Origin: an uncultured Rhodobiaceae bacterium
GTDB lineage: Bacteria > Pseudomonadota > Alphaproteobacteria > Parvibaculales > Parvibaculaceae
Direction: 5' to 3'
Assembly (NCBI GenBank): GCA_913057645.1
Contig: CAJXOU010000007.1
Span: forward strand, 1 to 64,000
Length of the DNA stretch: 64,000 nucleotides
The position numbers and the translations under genes were made by a program. Of the stretch, positions 35,563-46,862 are shown one piece after another (position 1 is the stretch's first letter; each line of letters opens with the position of its first letter). The notes below the pieces were generated by a model, which did not search any database, was not told the origin of the DNA, and saw nothing but the letters and a program-made list of their open reading frames with translations.

Positions 35563-36468
35563 GTGGAAGTCGACTGGAAACTCCGTCTTGCTAGGCTGAA
35601 GTACGATATCGCGGCGGAGCGCTTTCCGGCTGCAGGCCGCCGCCTCATTCGGTTAGCTAAGGCAAATCCCAATTGGCGTCTGCAACCCCGCGTACCAGCG
35701 GGCAACCCAGATGGCGGTCAGTGGATGCCGGTATCGCGGACAGGGCCAAGTGGGGGTCGAGGTCCTTCCTCTGTCCGGATCGGTGGGAGGACTCTGGAAT
35801 CTACGCCAGCTCAAGCGGCGCGTTACGCGCTTGCTGAGGCGCGGGCGAGAGATTGGGTGGCGAGGGTTCGTGAGATTGATCCTCGATGGAGCCCAAGGCC
35901 GAACATCTATGAAACCATGGAAGGTGCAATTAGAGCGCGACAAGCAGAAGCGTCGGACGCCCAAACGCGGCTTGCGGAGCTTGCGAGGCTAGCGCCTAGG
36001 CAGCTGATAGAAAACTATCGTCATGCGCACAATTCCCGTGATTTGCTTGGATACGAAACGTGGCCTCGCAATCAAAACACAGTAGCAGTTGCCCGGATCG
36101 GCCGCATTGCAGTTGTCGGTCCCAGTTCGGGTGCTCCTCCCTATACGGCGCGAGACCGCATAGCAGCGCAGCGGGCAGTCGATACGCTTGTGATCAGGCA
36201 TCCGGATGTTATGAATAGGGTTAACATCGGCGGCAGACCCAATGATGCTTTGTACCATGCTGAGGCGACGGTCCTTTTACGGGCGTCGCGCATTAACGGT
36301 GGTTCTCTGGCGGGGCAGCGCTTCGAAGTGCATACCGACCGTCCGATGTGCAGAAGTTGCGAAGCAGTCCTTCCACGGCTCGGATTGGAGTTGGGCAATC
36401 CGGCCGTTACGTTTGTCGGGCCAAACGGTGCGAGGCGGACTATGCATAATGGCTTTTGGGGGTGGTAG
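35563..36468 (+). CDS. Polymorphic toxin with C-terminal nucleic-acid/nucleotide deaminase-like domain
   Basis: 301 residues, GTG start at 35563. The N-terminal part contains RVPAGNPDGGQW at 43-54, a linker often seen in alphaproteobacterial toxin-like proteins. The C-terminal part holds the zinc deaminase signature: His232-Ala-Glu234 (YHAEATVLL) and Cys263-x2-Cys266 (MCRSCEAVLPRLG). Such toxin deaminases act on cytosine or adenine in nucleic acids or nucleotides of a rival. No signal peptide, Rhs repeats or T6SS domain is attached, so delivery is unclear. It is followed after 5 nt by a probable immunity gene. Confidence 0.8.
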   Translation: MEVDWKLRLARLKYDIAAERFPAAGRRLIRLAKANPNWRLQPRVPAGNPDGGQWMPVSRTGPSGGRGPSSVRIGGRTLESTPAQAARYALAEARARDWVARVREIDPRWSPRPNIYETMEGAIRARQAEASDAQTRLAELARLAPRQLIENYRHAHNSRDLLGYETWPRNQNTVAVARIGRIAVVGPSSGAPPYTARDRIAAQRAVDTLVIRHPDVMNRVNIGGRPNDALYHAEATVLLRASRINGGSLAGQRFEVHTDRPMCRSCEAVLPRLGLELGNPAVTFVGPNGARRTMHNGFWGW

Positions 36469-36473
36469 GGACC

Positions 36474-36950
36474 ATGAGAAAGCATAGCTATTTTGCCTCC
36501 CGTTTTCGCGAGGGGTGGCCCGGGGTGGCTGAGATGGAACCCTATTTTCTCGCACCTCCCGGAAAGCGGTGGTTCTTCGAGACGCGCAACGACAGTGCCG
36601 GTCTGACGCTGGAAGGCGTTGATGGCACCGGCCATTTCGGGCCGGTTGACCGGCGCCGTATCGCCATCCACCTCGATATGTGGGGGCATCCGGAACTGGG
36701 TGTGCAGCTTACTTACCGGAAAAGGGGAGGCGGGCACGACGAGACGTTCTACTCGATGGGGGATCCTTCACGTCTCGACGAGCATGTGCCCAGCCTCCAC
36801 GACACATTGTTGCCGGTCGGCTTGTTCATTTCCTATGAGGATGGGTGGGAGGCTGTGAAGGAGTTCATCGCGACGGATGGCGAAAGGCCGAAATCCATTA
36901 CGTGGATTGAGGAAGAAGCGCTTCCGGCAGGAACGTTTCCTGCGCCTTAG
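36474..36950 (+). CDS. Probable immunity protein for the adjacent deaminase toxin (Imm1-like)
   Basis: 158 residues from ATG 36474, preceded by GTAGGGA. Small, acidic-aromatic, alpha/beta protein ending YEDGWEAVKEFIATDG followed by PKSITWIEEE, the tail pattern of Imm1-type immunity proteins that often accompany deaminase toxins. The 5-nt spacing after the toxin stop and same strand support a toxin/immunity pair. Assignment rests on context plus this tail pattern. Confidence 0.7.
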   Translation: MRKHSYFASRFREGWPGVAEMEPYFLAPPGKRWFFETRNDSAGLTLEGVDGTGHFGPVDRRRIAIHLDMWGHPELGVQLTYRKRGGGHDETFYSMGDPSRLDEHVPSLHDTLLPVGLFISYEDGWEAVKEFIATDGERPKSITWIEEEALPAGTFPAP

Positions 36951-36988
36951 CCGCTTGTCGCACTCCTCTGCAATACCCCGGTCCAAAC

Positions 36989-37025
36989 AAAAAAACGCCG
37001 CTCCCGGATTGCTCCGGGAGCGGCG
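36989..37025 (-). terminator. katG: Strong rho-independent terminator after katG
   Basis: Perfect 13-bp stem CGCCGCTCCCGGA (36996-37008) / TCCGGGAGCGGCG (37013-37025) with loop TTGC. On the minus strand it is followed by seven T (36995-36989). It starts 29 nt after the katG stop. Confidence 0.93.
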
Positions 37026-37053
37026 TATGTTGTTTCGCACCTGAGTCGGAGCG

Positions 37054-39240
<2,187 letters not shown>

Positions 39241-39274
39241 TTATCCGGGGCAGTGTTGCTCATCTGCCCTCAGT

Positions 39275-39289
39275 TTAGAATTATTACAA
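39275..39289 (-). promoter_or_regulatory. katG: PerR/Fur-type operator-like palindrome upstream of katG
   Basis: Minus-strand TTGTAATAATTCTAA matches the PerR box TTATAATNATTATAA at all but two symmetric positions. It lies 56-70 nt upstream of the katG ATG in an A/T-rich patch, which suits a peroxide- or iron-responsive repressor of the Fur family. No regulator gene is present in the window. Confidence 0.55.
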
Positions 39290-39410
39290 TTAAAAACTAT
39301 CACCCCCGACGCGAAATGCAACCCCTCGATACTGTGCCGTGGAAGACCGGCAGCAGGCCTTCCTTGCCCTTGTGCTCCATCGCTACGGCCCGCTGGAGCA
39401 AAGTCAGAGC

Positions 39411-40166
39411 TCAAGTCTTGTTGGCGGGCTTCAATCCCTCGATCAGGTCCATCGGCAGCGGGAAGACGATGGTGTTGGTCTTGTCGCCGGCGATGTCGTG
39501 AAGCGCCGCGAAATAGCGCAGCTGCATCGCGCGCGGATCGCCCGAAAGGATGCGGCCCGCTTCCACCAGCTTCTCGGCGGCCTGCTGTTCTCCCTCGGCG
39601 TTGATGATCTTCGCCCGCCGGTAGCGTTCGGCTTCCGCCTGTCGTGCGATGGCGCGCACCATGCTCTCGTCGATGTCGACATGCTTGATCTCGACGTTCG
39701 CGACCTTGATGCCCCAGGCGTCCGTCTGCTCGTCCAGGATTGTTTGAATGTCCGCATTGAGCTTGTCGCGCTCCGCCAGCATCTCGTCGAGTTCGTGCTT
39801 GCCGAGAACGGAGCGGAGCGTCGTCTGGGCGAGCTGGCTCGTCGCTTCCATGTAGTTCTCGACATTCAGGATCGCCTTTTCCGGATCGACGATGCGGAAA
39901 TAGAGCACCGCGTTCACCTTCACCGAGACGTTGTCGCGCGAAATCACGTCCTGTGTCGGCACATCCTCCACGAAGGTCCGCAGGTCCACGCGCACCATCT
40001 GCTGGATCACGGGGATGATGAGGATGAAGCCGGGTCCGGTCACACGCGTGAAACGGCCGAGTGTGAAGACGACGCCACGCTCATATTCGCGCAGGATGTT
40101 GATCGCCGAAACGAAGAAGGCGATCAGCAGAACCGCCAGAAGAATGTAAATCGCCAAACCACCCAT
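39411..40166 (-). CDS. Slipin/stomatin-like SPFH membrane protein
   Basis: 251 residues. One N-terminal membrane helix ([15 protein letters not shown]), then the SPFH domain with [51 protein letters not shown] and the helical [22 protein letters not shown]. Slipins scaffold membrane microdomains and pair with NfeD proteins, whose gene lies 42 nt upstream on the same strand. Confidence 0.95.
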   Translation of the reverse strand: MGGLAIYILLAVLLIAFFVSAINILREYERGVVFTLGRFTRVTGPGFILIIPVIQQMVRVDLRTFVEDVPTQDVISRDNVSVKVNAVLYFRIVDPEKAILNVENYMEATSQLAQTTLRSVLGKHELDEMLAERDKLNADIQTILDEQTDAWGIKVANVEIKHVDIDESMVRAIARQAEAERYRRAKIINAEGEQQAAEKLVEAGRILSGDPRAMQLRYFAALHDIAGDKTNTIVFPLPMDLIEGLKPANKT

Positions 40167-40208
40167 TATGGGCCTTCCTTCCTGATATGTGATGTCAGAG
40201 GGACGGGC

Positions 40209-41585
40209 TCAGCTCACGACAAGCGTCAGCCCATCCATTCGTTCGACGCGAACGGTCGATTGAGGTGCAAGCTCGGCGGGGCCGCGCGCCCGCCAGCGTT
40301 CACCATGAATATGGACATAGCCTTCACCGTTCGCCCATTCGAGAACGCGCGCTTCCGCTCCCTCCATTTCCTCGGCGCCCGTCGCGACGGGTCTGCGCAT
40401 CGCGCGCAGCGTATAGCCGATGAGAAATATCAACAGTGCAGCGCTTGCTGTCGCCGTGCCGGCGATCGTCACCCATGATATCTGGAACTCGGGATTGTCG
40501 CTGTCGATCAGCATGGCTGCACCGAAAACAAAGGAGACGAGCCCACCGAAGCCGGCCACACCGAAGGTCGGGGTGAATGCTTCCACGGCCATGAGAACAA
40601 GTCCGAGCACGATGAGCGCGACGCCTGCATAGTCGAGTGGCAACTGGTTCAGCGCGTAAAGCCCGAGCAACAGACAGATCGCACCGAGAATGCCGGGGCC
40701 AAAGCTGCCGGGATTCGACAGTTCGAAAATGATGCCGTAAACGCCGATCATCATGAGCAGAAAGGCGACATTCGGATTGCCGATTACCGCGAGGAGCTGC
40801 GTCATGAAGCCGGGCTCCACATGTTCAATGCGGGCATCCGCGGTTCTCAGTGTCTTCGTGCCGGTTCCCGCCACGACCTCGCGCCCATCCATCTGGGCGA
40901 GAAGATCGTCGAGGTCGCGCGCGACGATTTCGATGACCCCCGTCTCCTGTGCTTCCTTTGCACCGAGGCTCACGCCTTCGCGTACCGCTTCTTCCGCCCA
41001 CTTGGCGTTGCGGCCATGCGTTTCGGCGAGCGATCTTATCAGTGCGACGGCATCGTTCGTTGCCTTCTTTGAAAGCGCTTCCTCGTTTGACGGCACCGCC
41101 TTGCCGTCCTCGCCGTCTCCGCTACCGCTCGACTTGCCGGGCTGTTGCGGGCTTCCGGGCATACCGCCCATCGACACGGGGGTCGCCGCGCCAAGGTTCG
41201 TTCCCGGCGCCATGGCGGCGATACCGGTTGCATAGATGATGTAGGTGCCGGCGCTTGCCGCGTGCCCACCGCCCGGCCAGACATAGCCGGCAACGGGGAC
41301 GTCCGAAGCCAGAATATCGCTCACGATATCGCGTGTGGACGTGACGAGACCGCCGGGCGTGTCGATCCTCAGGACAAGAACATCGGCGTTGCGCTCTTCT
41401 GCGACGGCAATCGCGTCTCCGATCTGACGGGACGTCGCAGGGCCGATGGTGCCCTTCACGGTCGAGATGAGAGCCAGCGGCGAACCTGCCGGCGTGGCTT
41501 CTTCCTGCGCCTGCCCGATTATCGGCAGAATCGCGCCACATATCGCCAGAAGGACAAATAAGAGCGAACGCTTGTCGCGGTTCAT
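40209..41585 (-). CDS. NfeD-family membrane serine protease (ClpP-like)
   Basis: 458 residues from ATG 41585. Signal sequence ([19 protein letters not shown]), then a ClpP-class protease domain with [16 protein letters not shown], the probable nucleophile Ser in [11 protein letters not shown] and the Lys in [11 protein letters not shown]. Several membrane helices follow from about 270, and a C-terminal OB-like NfeD domain ([23 protein letters not shown]). Family members cleave hydrophobic stomatin C-termini, and the adjacent slipin is the expected partner. Confidence 0.92.
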   Translation of the reverse strand: MNRDKRSLLFVLLAICGAILPIIGQAQEEATPAGSPLALISTVKGTIGPATSRQIGDAIAVAEERNADVLVLRIDTPGGLVTSTRDIVSDILASDVPVAGYVWPGGGHAASAGTYIIYATGIAAMAPGTNLGAATPVSMGGMPGSPQQPGKSSGSGDGEDGKAVPSNEEALSKKATNDAVALIRSLAETHGRNAKWAEEAVREGVSLGAKEAQETGVIEIVARDLDDLLAQMDGREVVAGTGTKTLRTADARIEHVEPGFMTQLLAVIGNPNVAFLLMMIGVYGIIFELSNPGSFGPGILGAICLLLGLYALNQLPLDYAGVALIVLGLVLMAVEAFTPTFGVAGFGGLVSFVFGAAMLIDSDNPEFQISWVTIAGTATASAALLIFLIGYTLRAMRRPVATGAEEMEGAEARVLEWANGEGYVHIHGERWRARGPAELAPQSTVRVERMDGLTLVVS

Positions 41586-41756
41586 TCGGCTCCCTTTCGT
41601 GGCTTGCCGCTGTTCTCCGCCGGGCGCATATCCAGTCTGCCAAAGCCGGGAGCGAATGGCCATGTTTTCGTGCGAACCGTCTCCTTGCCCACCCTTGCCG
41701 GGCGCGCCCTTTGCTCCATTTTCATCGATAGCGCAGCAGATAGTGGAGGAAAGGCC

Positions 41757-41963
41757 ATGTCGGAACATGTCTACAGGGTCATCGAAGTCGTCGGCTCTTC
41801 GCCCAAGGGGATCGAAGGCGCCATCGAAAACGCCGTCGAAAAGGCGAACAAGACGCTTCGCGAACTCAGATGGTTCGAGGTGATCGAAACACGCGGGCAT
41901 GTCGAAGGCGGCAAGGTCAGCCACTATCAGGTGAAGCTGAAGCTAGCCTTCACGCTGGAATAA
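41757..41963 (+). CDS. Dodecin flavoprotein
   Basis: 68 residues with a strong GGAGGAAAG ribosome site. Sequence [22 protein letters not shown], and [21 protein letters not shown] with the flavin-stacking Trp near 38, is diagnostic. Dodecin forms a dodecameric shell that stores riboflavin or FMN. It is divergent from the NfeD gene. Confidence 0.95.
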   Translation: MSEHVYRVIEVVGSSPKGIEGAIENAVEKANKTLRELRWFEVIETRGHVEGGKVSHYQVKLKLAFTLE

Positions 41964-42103
41964 GACGGCCGGCAGCCTTTATCCGGCGCCGCGCGGGGAA
42001 ACTTTCCTGCTTTCCGGCGTTGTTGCTCCATGAGCCGCGCAATTCTGCGGCCTTTGGGCCCGCGGTTCGCGCGCCCGGACAGTCCGTCCTGGAAGGAAAC
42101 TCC

Positions 42104-42292
42104 ATGCCTCTCCTCAATCTGGTTCTCGTCCTCATCGTGATCGGTGTGCTGCTCTGGCTGGTCAGCACCTACATTCCGATGGATTCGAAGATTAAGAGCA
42201 TCCTCAATGCCGTGGTCGTGATCGCGGTTGTGATCTGGCTGCTGCAGGTCTTCGGATTGCTCGGCTCGCTCCAGAACATAACCGTCGGCTAG
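42104..42292 (+). CDS. Small membrane protein of the Thivi_2564 type
   Basis: 62 residues, ATG 42104 with GGAAGGAAAC upstream. Two hydrophobic helices (NLVLVLIVIGVLLWLV; ILNAVVVIAVVIWLLQVFGLL) separated by NxYIPMDSKIK-like sequence. Function unknown. Its TAG stop overlaps the stop of the convergent HD-domain gene. Confidence 0.85.
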   Translation: MPLLNLVLVLIVIGVLLWLVSTYIPMDSKIKSILNAVVVIAVVIWLLQVFGLLGSLQNITVG

Positions 42293-42726
42293 GTTTCCGG
42301 GACGCCGATCAGTCTCAACGCGTCGCGGTACTTTCTTGCCTTCCCCTCTCGCTCGCCGGCCGGACTTGTTTTGAGCACCGCGGTCAGATTGTCGGTCAGG
42401 TCGGCGATCTTGACCGGCCGGGCGAGCGGATTGGCGGCGGCGCGCTTCGCGAAATCGAGATAGTCCTCGCCCTCCCGCCGCGTCAGAGCATCGACCGCTC
42501 TGACGATGTCCTCTGCCACGCCGGATTTGTGCAGCCTGTCGAAGGTCCAGCCCTCGACATGCTCCACGACATCATGGAGCGCGGCGACGATCCGTTCCTT
42601 CTCGCCGGTCACGGCCAGCGTGACCCGCATGACATGGAGCATGTAGGCGTCACCGGTCTTTCGGTCGAGTTCGTCTGCATGGGCTTCTGCCGCCAGCGCG
42701 ATCGCGCGCCCGAGGGTGATGGTCAT
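42289..42726 (-). CDS. HD-domain hydrolase, small (p)ppGpp hydrolase-like
   Basis: 145 residues from ATG 42726. RelA/SpoT-like HD pattern: AIALAAEAHAD and YMLHVMRVTL (first His), IVAALHDVVEHVEGWT (HD), and KIADLTDNL (Asp). Small stand-alone proteins of this kind (Mesh1/metal phosphohydrolase-like) hydrolyse alarmones or nucleotides. Substrate not determinable here. Its stop codon overlaps that of the convergent gene at 42104-42292. Confidence 0.85.
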   Translation of the reverse strand: MTITLGRAIALAAEAHADELDRKTGDAYMLHVMRVTLAVTGEKERIVAALHDVVEHVEGWTFDRLHKSGVAEDIVRAVDALTRREGEDYLDFAKRAAANPLARPVKIADLTDNLTAVLKTSPAGEREGKARKYRDALRLIGVPET

Positions 42727-42851
42727 CTGCGTCTCCAGCTTTCCGCTACGTCCCTTCAACCGGCGAAAGCCATTTCCGTTCAACCTCGCGCCAGCCGTCT
42801 CCTTTCGCTACTCTCCCTCCCCAACAGAAACGCTGGACAGGGGAGAGGCCA

Positions 42852-43631
42852 ATGGAGCCGGTCAGGAAACTCAGCCGTTCGATCGCAGGCAAGGTTGCGC
42901 TCATCACGGGCGCGGCGAGCGGCATGGGCCGCGCCACCGCACATATCTTTGCGGGCGAGGGCGCGAAGGTCGCGGTCCTCGATCTCAAGCAGGACAGGGT
43001 CGATGCGGTCGTCGCGGAAATCAAGGCCGAAGGTGGCGAAGCGGAAGGCTGGGCGCTCGATGTCGCGGATGGCGACGGCATCATCCGTGTCGTGAAAGAG
43101 ATAGAGGCGCGTTTCGGCGGGCTTGATATTCTCGTCAACAATGCCGGTCTCGCGACTTTTCACGGCGTTGGCGAGCCGGAATACGAGAAGACCTGGACGC
43201 TTGCGCTCGATGTGATGCTGACGGCGCATGTCCGTTTCATCCGCGCCGCACTTCCCTCGCTCAAGAAATCGGGAGAGGGCCGCATCGTCAATGTCGCCTC
43301 GACGGAAGGTTTCGGTGCAACGCCGGGCAACTCGCCTTATGTCGCCGCCAAGCATGGCGTGATCGGCCTTACCCGCGCGCTTGCCGTCGAGCTCGGACGA
43401 GATGGTGTTACCGTCAACTGCATTTGCCCGGGGCCGATCCGCACGGGGATCACCGCGGAAATACCGGATGAGCACAAGGAAATATTCGCCAAGCGTCGCG
43501 TGCCGCTCCGCCGCTATGGGTTTCCCGAAGAGGTTGCGCATGTGACGCTGAGCGTCGTTCTGCCGGCGGCCTCCTATCTCAACGGCGTTGCGATTCCCGT
43601 CGATGGCGGCATGCTCGTCAAGAACGCGTGA
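42852..43631 (+). CDS. SDR-family oxidoreductase
   Basis: 259 residues. Classical short-chain dehydrogenase: TGAASGMG near 19-26, NNAGLATF near 96-103, Ser in VASTEGFG near 149, YVAAKHG with Tyr/Lys near 161-165, and PVDGGMLVK at the end. NAD(P)-dependent; substrate unknown. No operon partner: the next gene is convergent and overlaps by 14 nt. Confidence 0.92.
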   Translation: MEPVRKLSRSIAGKVALITGAASGMGRATAHIFAGEGAKVAVLDLKQDRVDAVVAEIKAEGGEAEGWALDVADGDGIIRVVKEIEARFGGLDILVNNAGLATFHGVGEPEYEKTWTLALDVMLTAHVRFIRAALPSLKKSGEGRIVNVASTEGFGATPGNSPYVAAKHGVIGLTRALAVELGRDGVTVNCICPGPIRTGITAEIPDEHKEIFAKRRVPLRRYGFPEEVAHVTLSVVLPAASYLNGVAIPVDGGMLVKNA

Positions 43632-44862
43632 GGAAGCGGGCGGCGCCTTCTCCTGCAGCACGGCCTGTCGCGAGGCAGGCCGTGATCAGGTAGCCGCCGG
43701 TCGGCGCCTCCCAATCGAGCATCTCGCCCGCCGTGAAGACGCCCTGCATCTTCGCCAGCATGTAGTCGCTATTGAGTTCCCCGAGCGCGATGCCGCCGTC
43801 GACGCTGATTGCCTCGGCAACGGGGCGAGGGCGGTCGATTGGCATCGAAAGATGCTTGATCGACTGAGCCAGCCTTTCGGGATCGCCGAAAACGTCACTG
43901 CCTGCGTGTTCACGCAACAATGCCGCCTTTGCGCCGTCGATCCCCGCTTTCCTTCTCAGATGGTTTGCCATGGAGCTCTTGCCGCGAGGCGCGGCGAGAT
44001 CGCGGGCCAGGCGCGTTTCGTCGCGATCCGGTGCGAGATCGACAACGAGATTCGCTTTCGCCCCGGCGTCGAGAAAATCGCGGAGCGGCGCCGAGAGTGC
44101 ATAGACAGCACTCCCTTCGATGCCGGTCGAGGTGACGACGAAATCGCCTTTCACGTGCTTCCCGCCGAAAGAGAGCATGATCGACTTCACGGGTGCGCCT
44201 GCGAAGTTCTCCTTCATGTGCCGGCTCCATGCGATGTCGAAGCCGCAGTTCGCGGGCCGCATCGGCGCGACGGAGATCCCCCGTGCTTCAATGAACGGAA
44301 TCCAGCTTCCGTCCGCGCCGAGGCGTGGCCAGCTCGCGCCGCCCAGCGCCAGTACCACCGCCTTGGCGACATGGGTCGAGTCGCCGTCGGGCATGCGGAA
44401 GCGAAGTGAGCCTTCTTCCGTGAACCCTGTCCAGCGGTGCCGCGCATGAAAGATGACGCCTGCTCCGCGAAGCCGCGCGAGCCATGCACGCAGCAGGGGA
44501 GAGGCCTTCATGGCAGTCGGGAAGATGCGACCCGAGCTTCCCTCGAATGTCTCGATGCCGAGTTCCGCCGCCCAGTCGCGGATCGCCTCAGGCGGGAAGG
44601 CCCGAAGTGCGGGTTCGAGAAAAGTTCGAGCATCGCCGAAACGCGTCAGAAAGGCGTCGAACGGCTCGCCATGCGTGATGTTGAGGCCTGACTTTCCCGC
44701 AAGAAGGTATTTCCGGCCGAGCGAAGGCATGGCATCGAAGACATGCACCTCGGCGTGAGGCGCCAACCGTTCGGCGGCCATCAGCCCGGCAGGCCCGCCA
44801 CCGATCACGGCAGCAAGAGGGCGCGACGAAGACGTGCGGGATTTTTCGGGGGTGTTGCTCAC
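43618..44862 (-). CDS. HI0933/YhiN-like flavoprotein (TIGR03862 type)
   Basis: 414 residues. FAD motif VIGGGPAGLMAAERL near 19-33, GRKYLLAGKSGLNITHG near 49-65, VLALGGASWPRLGADGSW near 170-187, and the C-terminal GELNSDYMLAKMQGVFTAGEMLDWEAPTGGY region. Predicted NAD(P)/FAD-dependent oxidoreductase; physiological substrate unknown. Confidence 0.92.
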   Translation of the reverse strand: MSNTPEKSRTSSSRPLAAVIGGGPAGLMAAERLAPHAEVHVFDAMPSLGRKYLLAGKSGLNITHGEPFDAFLTRFGDARTFLEPALRAFPPEAIRDWAAELGIETFEGSSGRIFPTAMKASPLLRAWLARLRGAGVIFHARHRWTGFTEEGSLRFRMPDGDSTHVAKAVVLALGGASWPRLGADGSWIPFIEARGISVAPMRPANCGFDIAWSRHMKENFAGAPVKSIMLSFGGKHVKGDFVVTSTGIEGSAVYALSAPLRDFLDAGAKANLVVDLAPDRDETRLARDLAAPRGKSSMANHLRRKAGIDGAKAALLREHAGSDVFGDPERLAQSIKHLSMPIDRPRPVAEAISVDGGIALGELNSDYMLAKMQGVFTAGEMLDWEAPTGGYLITACLATGRAAGEGAARFLTRS

Positions 44863-44919
44863 CGAGCCAAGCTATCATCGCTTTCGATTGAAAGCAGCTA
44901 TTCGAAAAGTACATTCTTC

Positions 44920-45378
44920 ATGACTGAAATCTATGTCGACGCCGATGCCTGTCCCGTCAAGGAGGAGGTCGTGCGCGTCGCGGAACGCCACGCCATCACC
45001 GTCCATGTCGTAAGTAATAGTGGCATGCGGCCGACCGGCCATCCGCTCGTCCGGCAGGTCGTTGTGCCGTCGGGCCCCGATGTGGCGGACGACTGGATTG
45101 CCGAGCGGGCGGGCGAGGGCGACATCGTCGTCACCGGCGACATTCCGCTTGCCTCCCGTGCGCTCGAAAAGGGCGCCGCGGCGATCGGCCATGACGGTCG
45201 CGCCTTCACGAAGGACAGCATCGGCATGGCGCTCGCCATGCGCGATCTCATGCGCGAACTTAGGGAGACGGGTGAATCGAAAGGCGGTGGTCCCGCCTTC
45301 TCGAAAGAAGACCGCTCGCGCTTTCTTCGAGCGCTCGAAGACGCCGTCCAGAACGAAAAGCGGCGCGCCGGACCCTGA
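44920..45378 (+). CDS. YaiI/YqxD family protein (DUF188)
   Basis: 152 residues from ATG 44920. Signature YVDADACPVKEEV near 4-16, VVPSGPDVADDWI near 49-61, and VVTGDIPLASRALEKGA near 71-87, a PIN-like fold with conserved aspartates. Possible nuclease; role unknown. Divergent from the YhiN-like gene across 57 nt. Confidence 0.94.
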   Translation: MTEIYVDADACPVKEEVVRVAERHAITVHVVSNSGMRPTGHPLVRQVVVPSGPDVADDWIAERAGEGDIVVTGDIPLASRALEKGAAAIGHDGRAFTKDSIGMALAMRDLMRELRETGESKGGGPAFSKEDRSRFLRALEDAVQNEKRRAGP

Positions 45379-45424
45379 GCCGCGGCGCGCCGCCTCGCTG
45401 TTTCACGATTTCACGCGATGAAGA

Positions 45425-46192
45425 TTACCCGGGAAGGGCGCTCTTCAACTCGTCCGCGTCGTCGTTCTGCGCCTTGCCGGCAATGATGTCGGACAGGTCG
45501 GCTTCCGGGCCGTAATAGGACCGGTTGCTGTCGTCGTCCCAGTCGATGTTGCTCACGCCGACCGAGGCACCGGCGAAAAGGCCTTTGGTGTCGGACCAGC
45601 CGATCACGTCGGCTTCACCCAGCGTGCCGGCTGCGGCCTTCGAATAGTTCACGACGGTGAAGCCCGCCTCGGCGTTCAGCGCAAGCTTGTTGCCGGTCTT
45701 GAACGCGTTGACCGCCTCGTCGCTCATCAGCAGGAAGGCGACCGTGCCGCCGGACGCACCGGCCTGTGCGCCAACCGTGATGCCGCCGAAATTGTAGAAT
45801 GCGGGATCGGGCCATTCGCCGTCCTTGCGTACCAGCAGCACGCCGGCACCGCCCTGGCCGCCGACGACCGCGGCCGCCTTGCCGAATTCAGGCACGATAT
45901 AGACGCCCTTGGCCTTTTCCAGAAGGCCGGAGAGTTTCTCGTCCTGCGTCATCTGTCCTGCGCTGTTCACGGCGTCGTTGACGAGCTCCTGTGCTTCCAT
46001 TTTTGCGTCTGCGCTCTGCGCATCCGTGATGGAGCCGGTCATTTCGGCTTCCGCGTTGGCGTTGGCCTTTGCGTTCGCTCCGGTGTCATCCGTGGCGCGT
46101 GCCATCGGCACGCCAAGGGAAAGGCCCAGAGCCAGAGCGCAGGTCAGAACGGCGGTCTTCGTCCCGGTTTCATTTGTCATGCGCTGTCTCAT
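45425..46192 (-). CDS. SYLF/YSC84-domain lipid-binding exported protein
   Basis: 255 residues from ATG 46192, with AGGAGG 6 nt upstream. Signal peptide (VLTCALALGLSLGVPMARA). A linker rich in Ala/Asn/Lys/Glu (GANAKANANAEAE) follows, then the SYLF domain: LLEKAKGVYIVPEFGKAAAVVGGQGGAGVLL, FYNFGGITVGAQAGASGG, and GEADVIGWSDTKGLFAGASV. SYLF proteins bind lipids; a periplasmic or envelope role is likely. Confidence 0.9.
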   Translation of the reverse strand: MRQRMTNETGTKTAVLTCALALGLSLGVPMARATDDTGANAKANANAEAEMTGSITDAQSADAKMEAQELVNDAVNSAGQMTQDEKLSGLLEKAKGVYIVPEFGKAAAVVGGQGGAGVLLVRKDGEWPDPAFYNFGGITVGAQAGASGGTVAFLLMSDEAVNAFKTGNKLALNAEAGFTVVNYSKAAAGTLGEADVIGWSDTKGLFAGASVGVSNIDWDDDSNRSYYGPEADLSDIIAGKAQNDDADELKSALPG

Positions 46193-46270
46193 GATCGTCC
46201 TCCTGTTCGTCGGTACAACTACTCCCCAGAACACGGGACTCGATGCAGCGTTCCATATTTTACAAGCGTT

Positions 46271-46298
46271 ATGGCCCCGCAATTTTTTGCGGGGCCAT
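46271..46298. terminator. Inverted repeat between msrB and the SYLF gene
   Basis: Perfect stem ATGGCCCCGC (46271-46280) / GCGGGGCCAT (46289-46298) with an A/T loop, 54 nt past the msrB stop. On the minus strand the stem is not followed by a T-run, while on the plus strand pyrimidine-rich TCTCTTTTCTTTC follows. It may end msrBA transcription or act as a barrier between units. Confidence 0.55.
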
Positions 46299-46351
46299 CT
46301 CTTTTCTTTCGCTTGAAACGAATTAAATGCGGCGAGGCGAGCTGTGGAAAA

Positions 46352-46852
46352 TCACGCCGCTCCGGCAGATTCGAAGCTCATCGCGACGCCGTTCATGCAG
46401 TAGCGCTTGCCGGTCGGCGGTGGTCCGTCGTCAAAGACATGACCAAGATGGCCGCCGCAGCGGTGGCAATGCACCTCAGTCCGCGTCATGAAGAAGCTGC
46501 GATCCTCGGAGGTGCCGACGGCGTTCTCGAGCGGTGCATAGAAGCTTGGCCAGCCGGTACCGCTTTCATATTTCGTTTCCGAGGAGAAGAGCGCCAGGTC
46601 ACAAGCCGCGCAGTGGTAGGTTCCGGCGCGCTTCTCCTTGTTGAGCGGGCTCGTGCCCGCCCGTTCTGTGCCGTCCTCGCGCAGGACATAATACTGTTCG
46701 GGCGTGAGCTGCTTCTTCCATTCCGCTTCGCTCTTCACGATCTCGAATTCGCCCTCGGCCGCGTCGGCCTTTCCGCCGCGCGAAAGGAGGCCCGTTGCGG
46801 CAAGAACACCGGCAACCGCCGTTCCGCCCAGAAAGATGCGTCGTGACATCAT
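46352..46852 (-). CDS. msrB: Peptide methionine (R)-S-oxide reductase MsrB with Tat signal
   Basis: 166 residues from ATG 46852 (a second ATG follows at once); GGAGG lies 5 nt upstream. MSRRIFLGG and a hydrophobic stretch form a twin-arginine signal, so the enzyme is predicted to act outside the cytoplasm. The MsrB domain has zinc Cys pairs in [10 protein letters not shown] and [20 protein letters not shown], and catalytic Cys in RYCMNGVAM. It lies 10 nt downstream of msrA. Confidence 0.95.
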   Translation of the reverse strand: MMSRRIFLGGTAVAGVLAATGLLSRGGKADAAEGEFEIVKSEAEWKKQLTPEQYYVLREDGTERAGTSPLNKEKRAGTYHCAACDLALFSSETKYESGTGWPSFYAPLENAVGTSEDRSFFMTRTEVHCHRCGGHLGHVFDDGPPPTGKRYCMNGVAMSFESAGAA

Positions 46853-46862
46853 GTGATCCTCC

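Noticed and set aside
45361-45400. Repeated GCGGCGCGCCG motif between two convergent genes
   Set aside because: Short GC palindromes are expected by chance at this composition and one copy is within a coding region.
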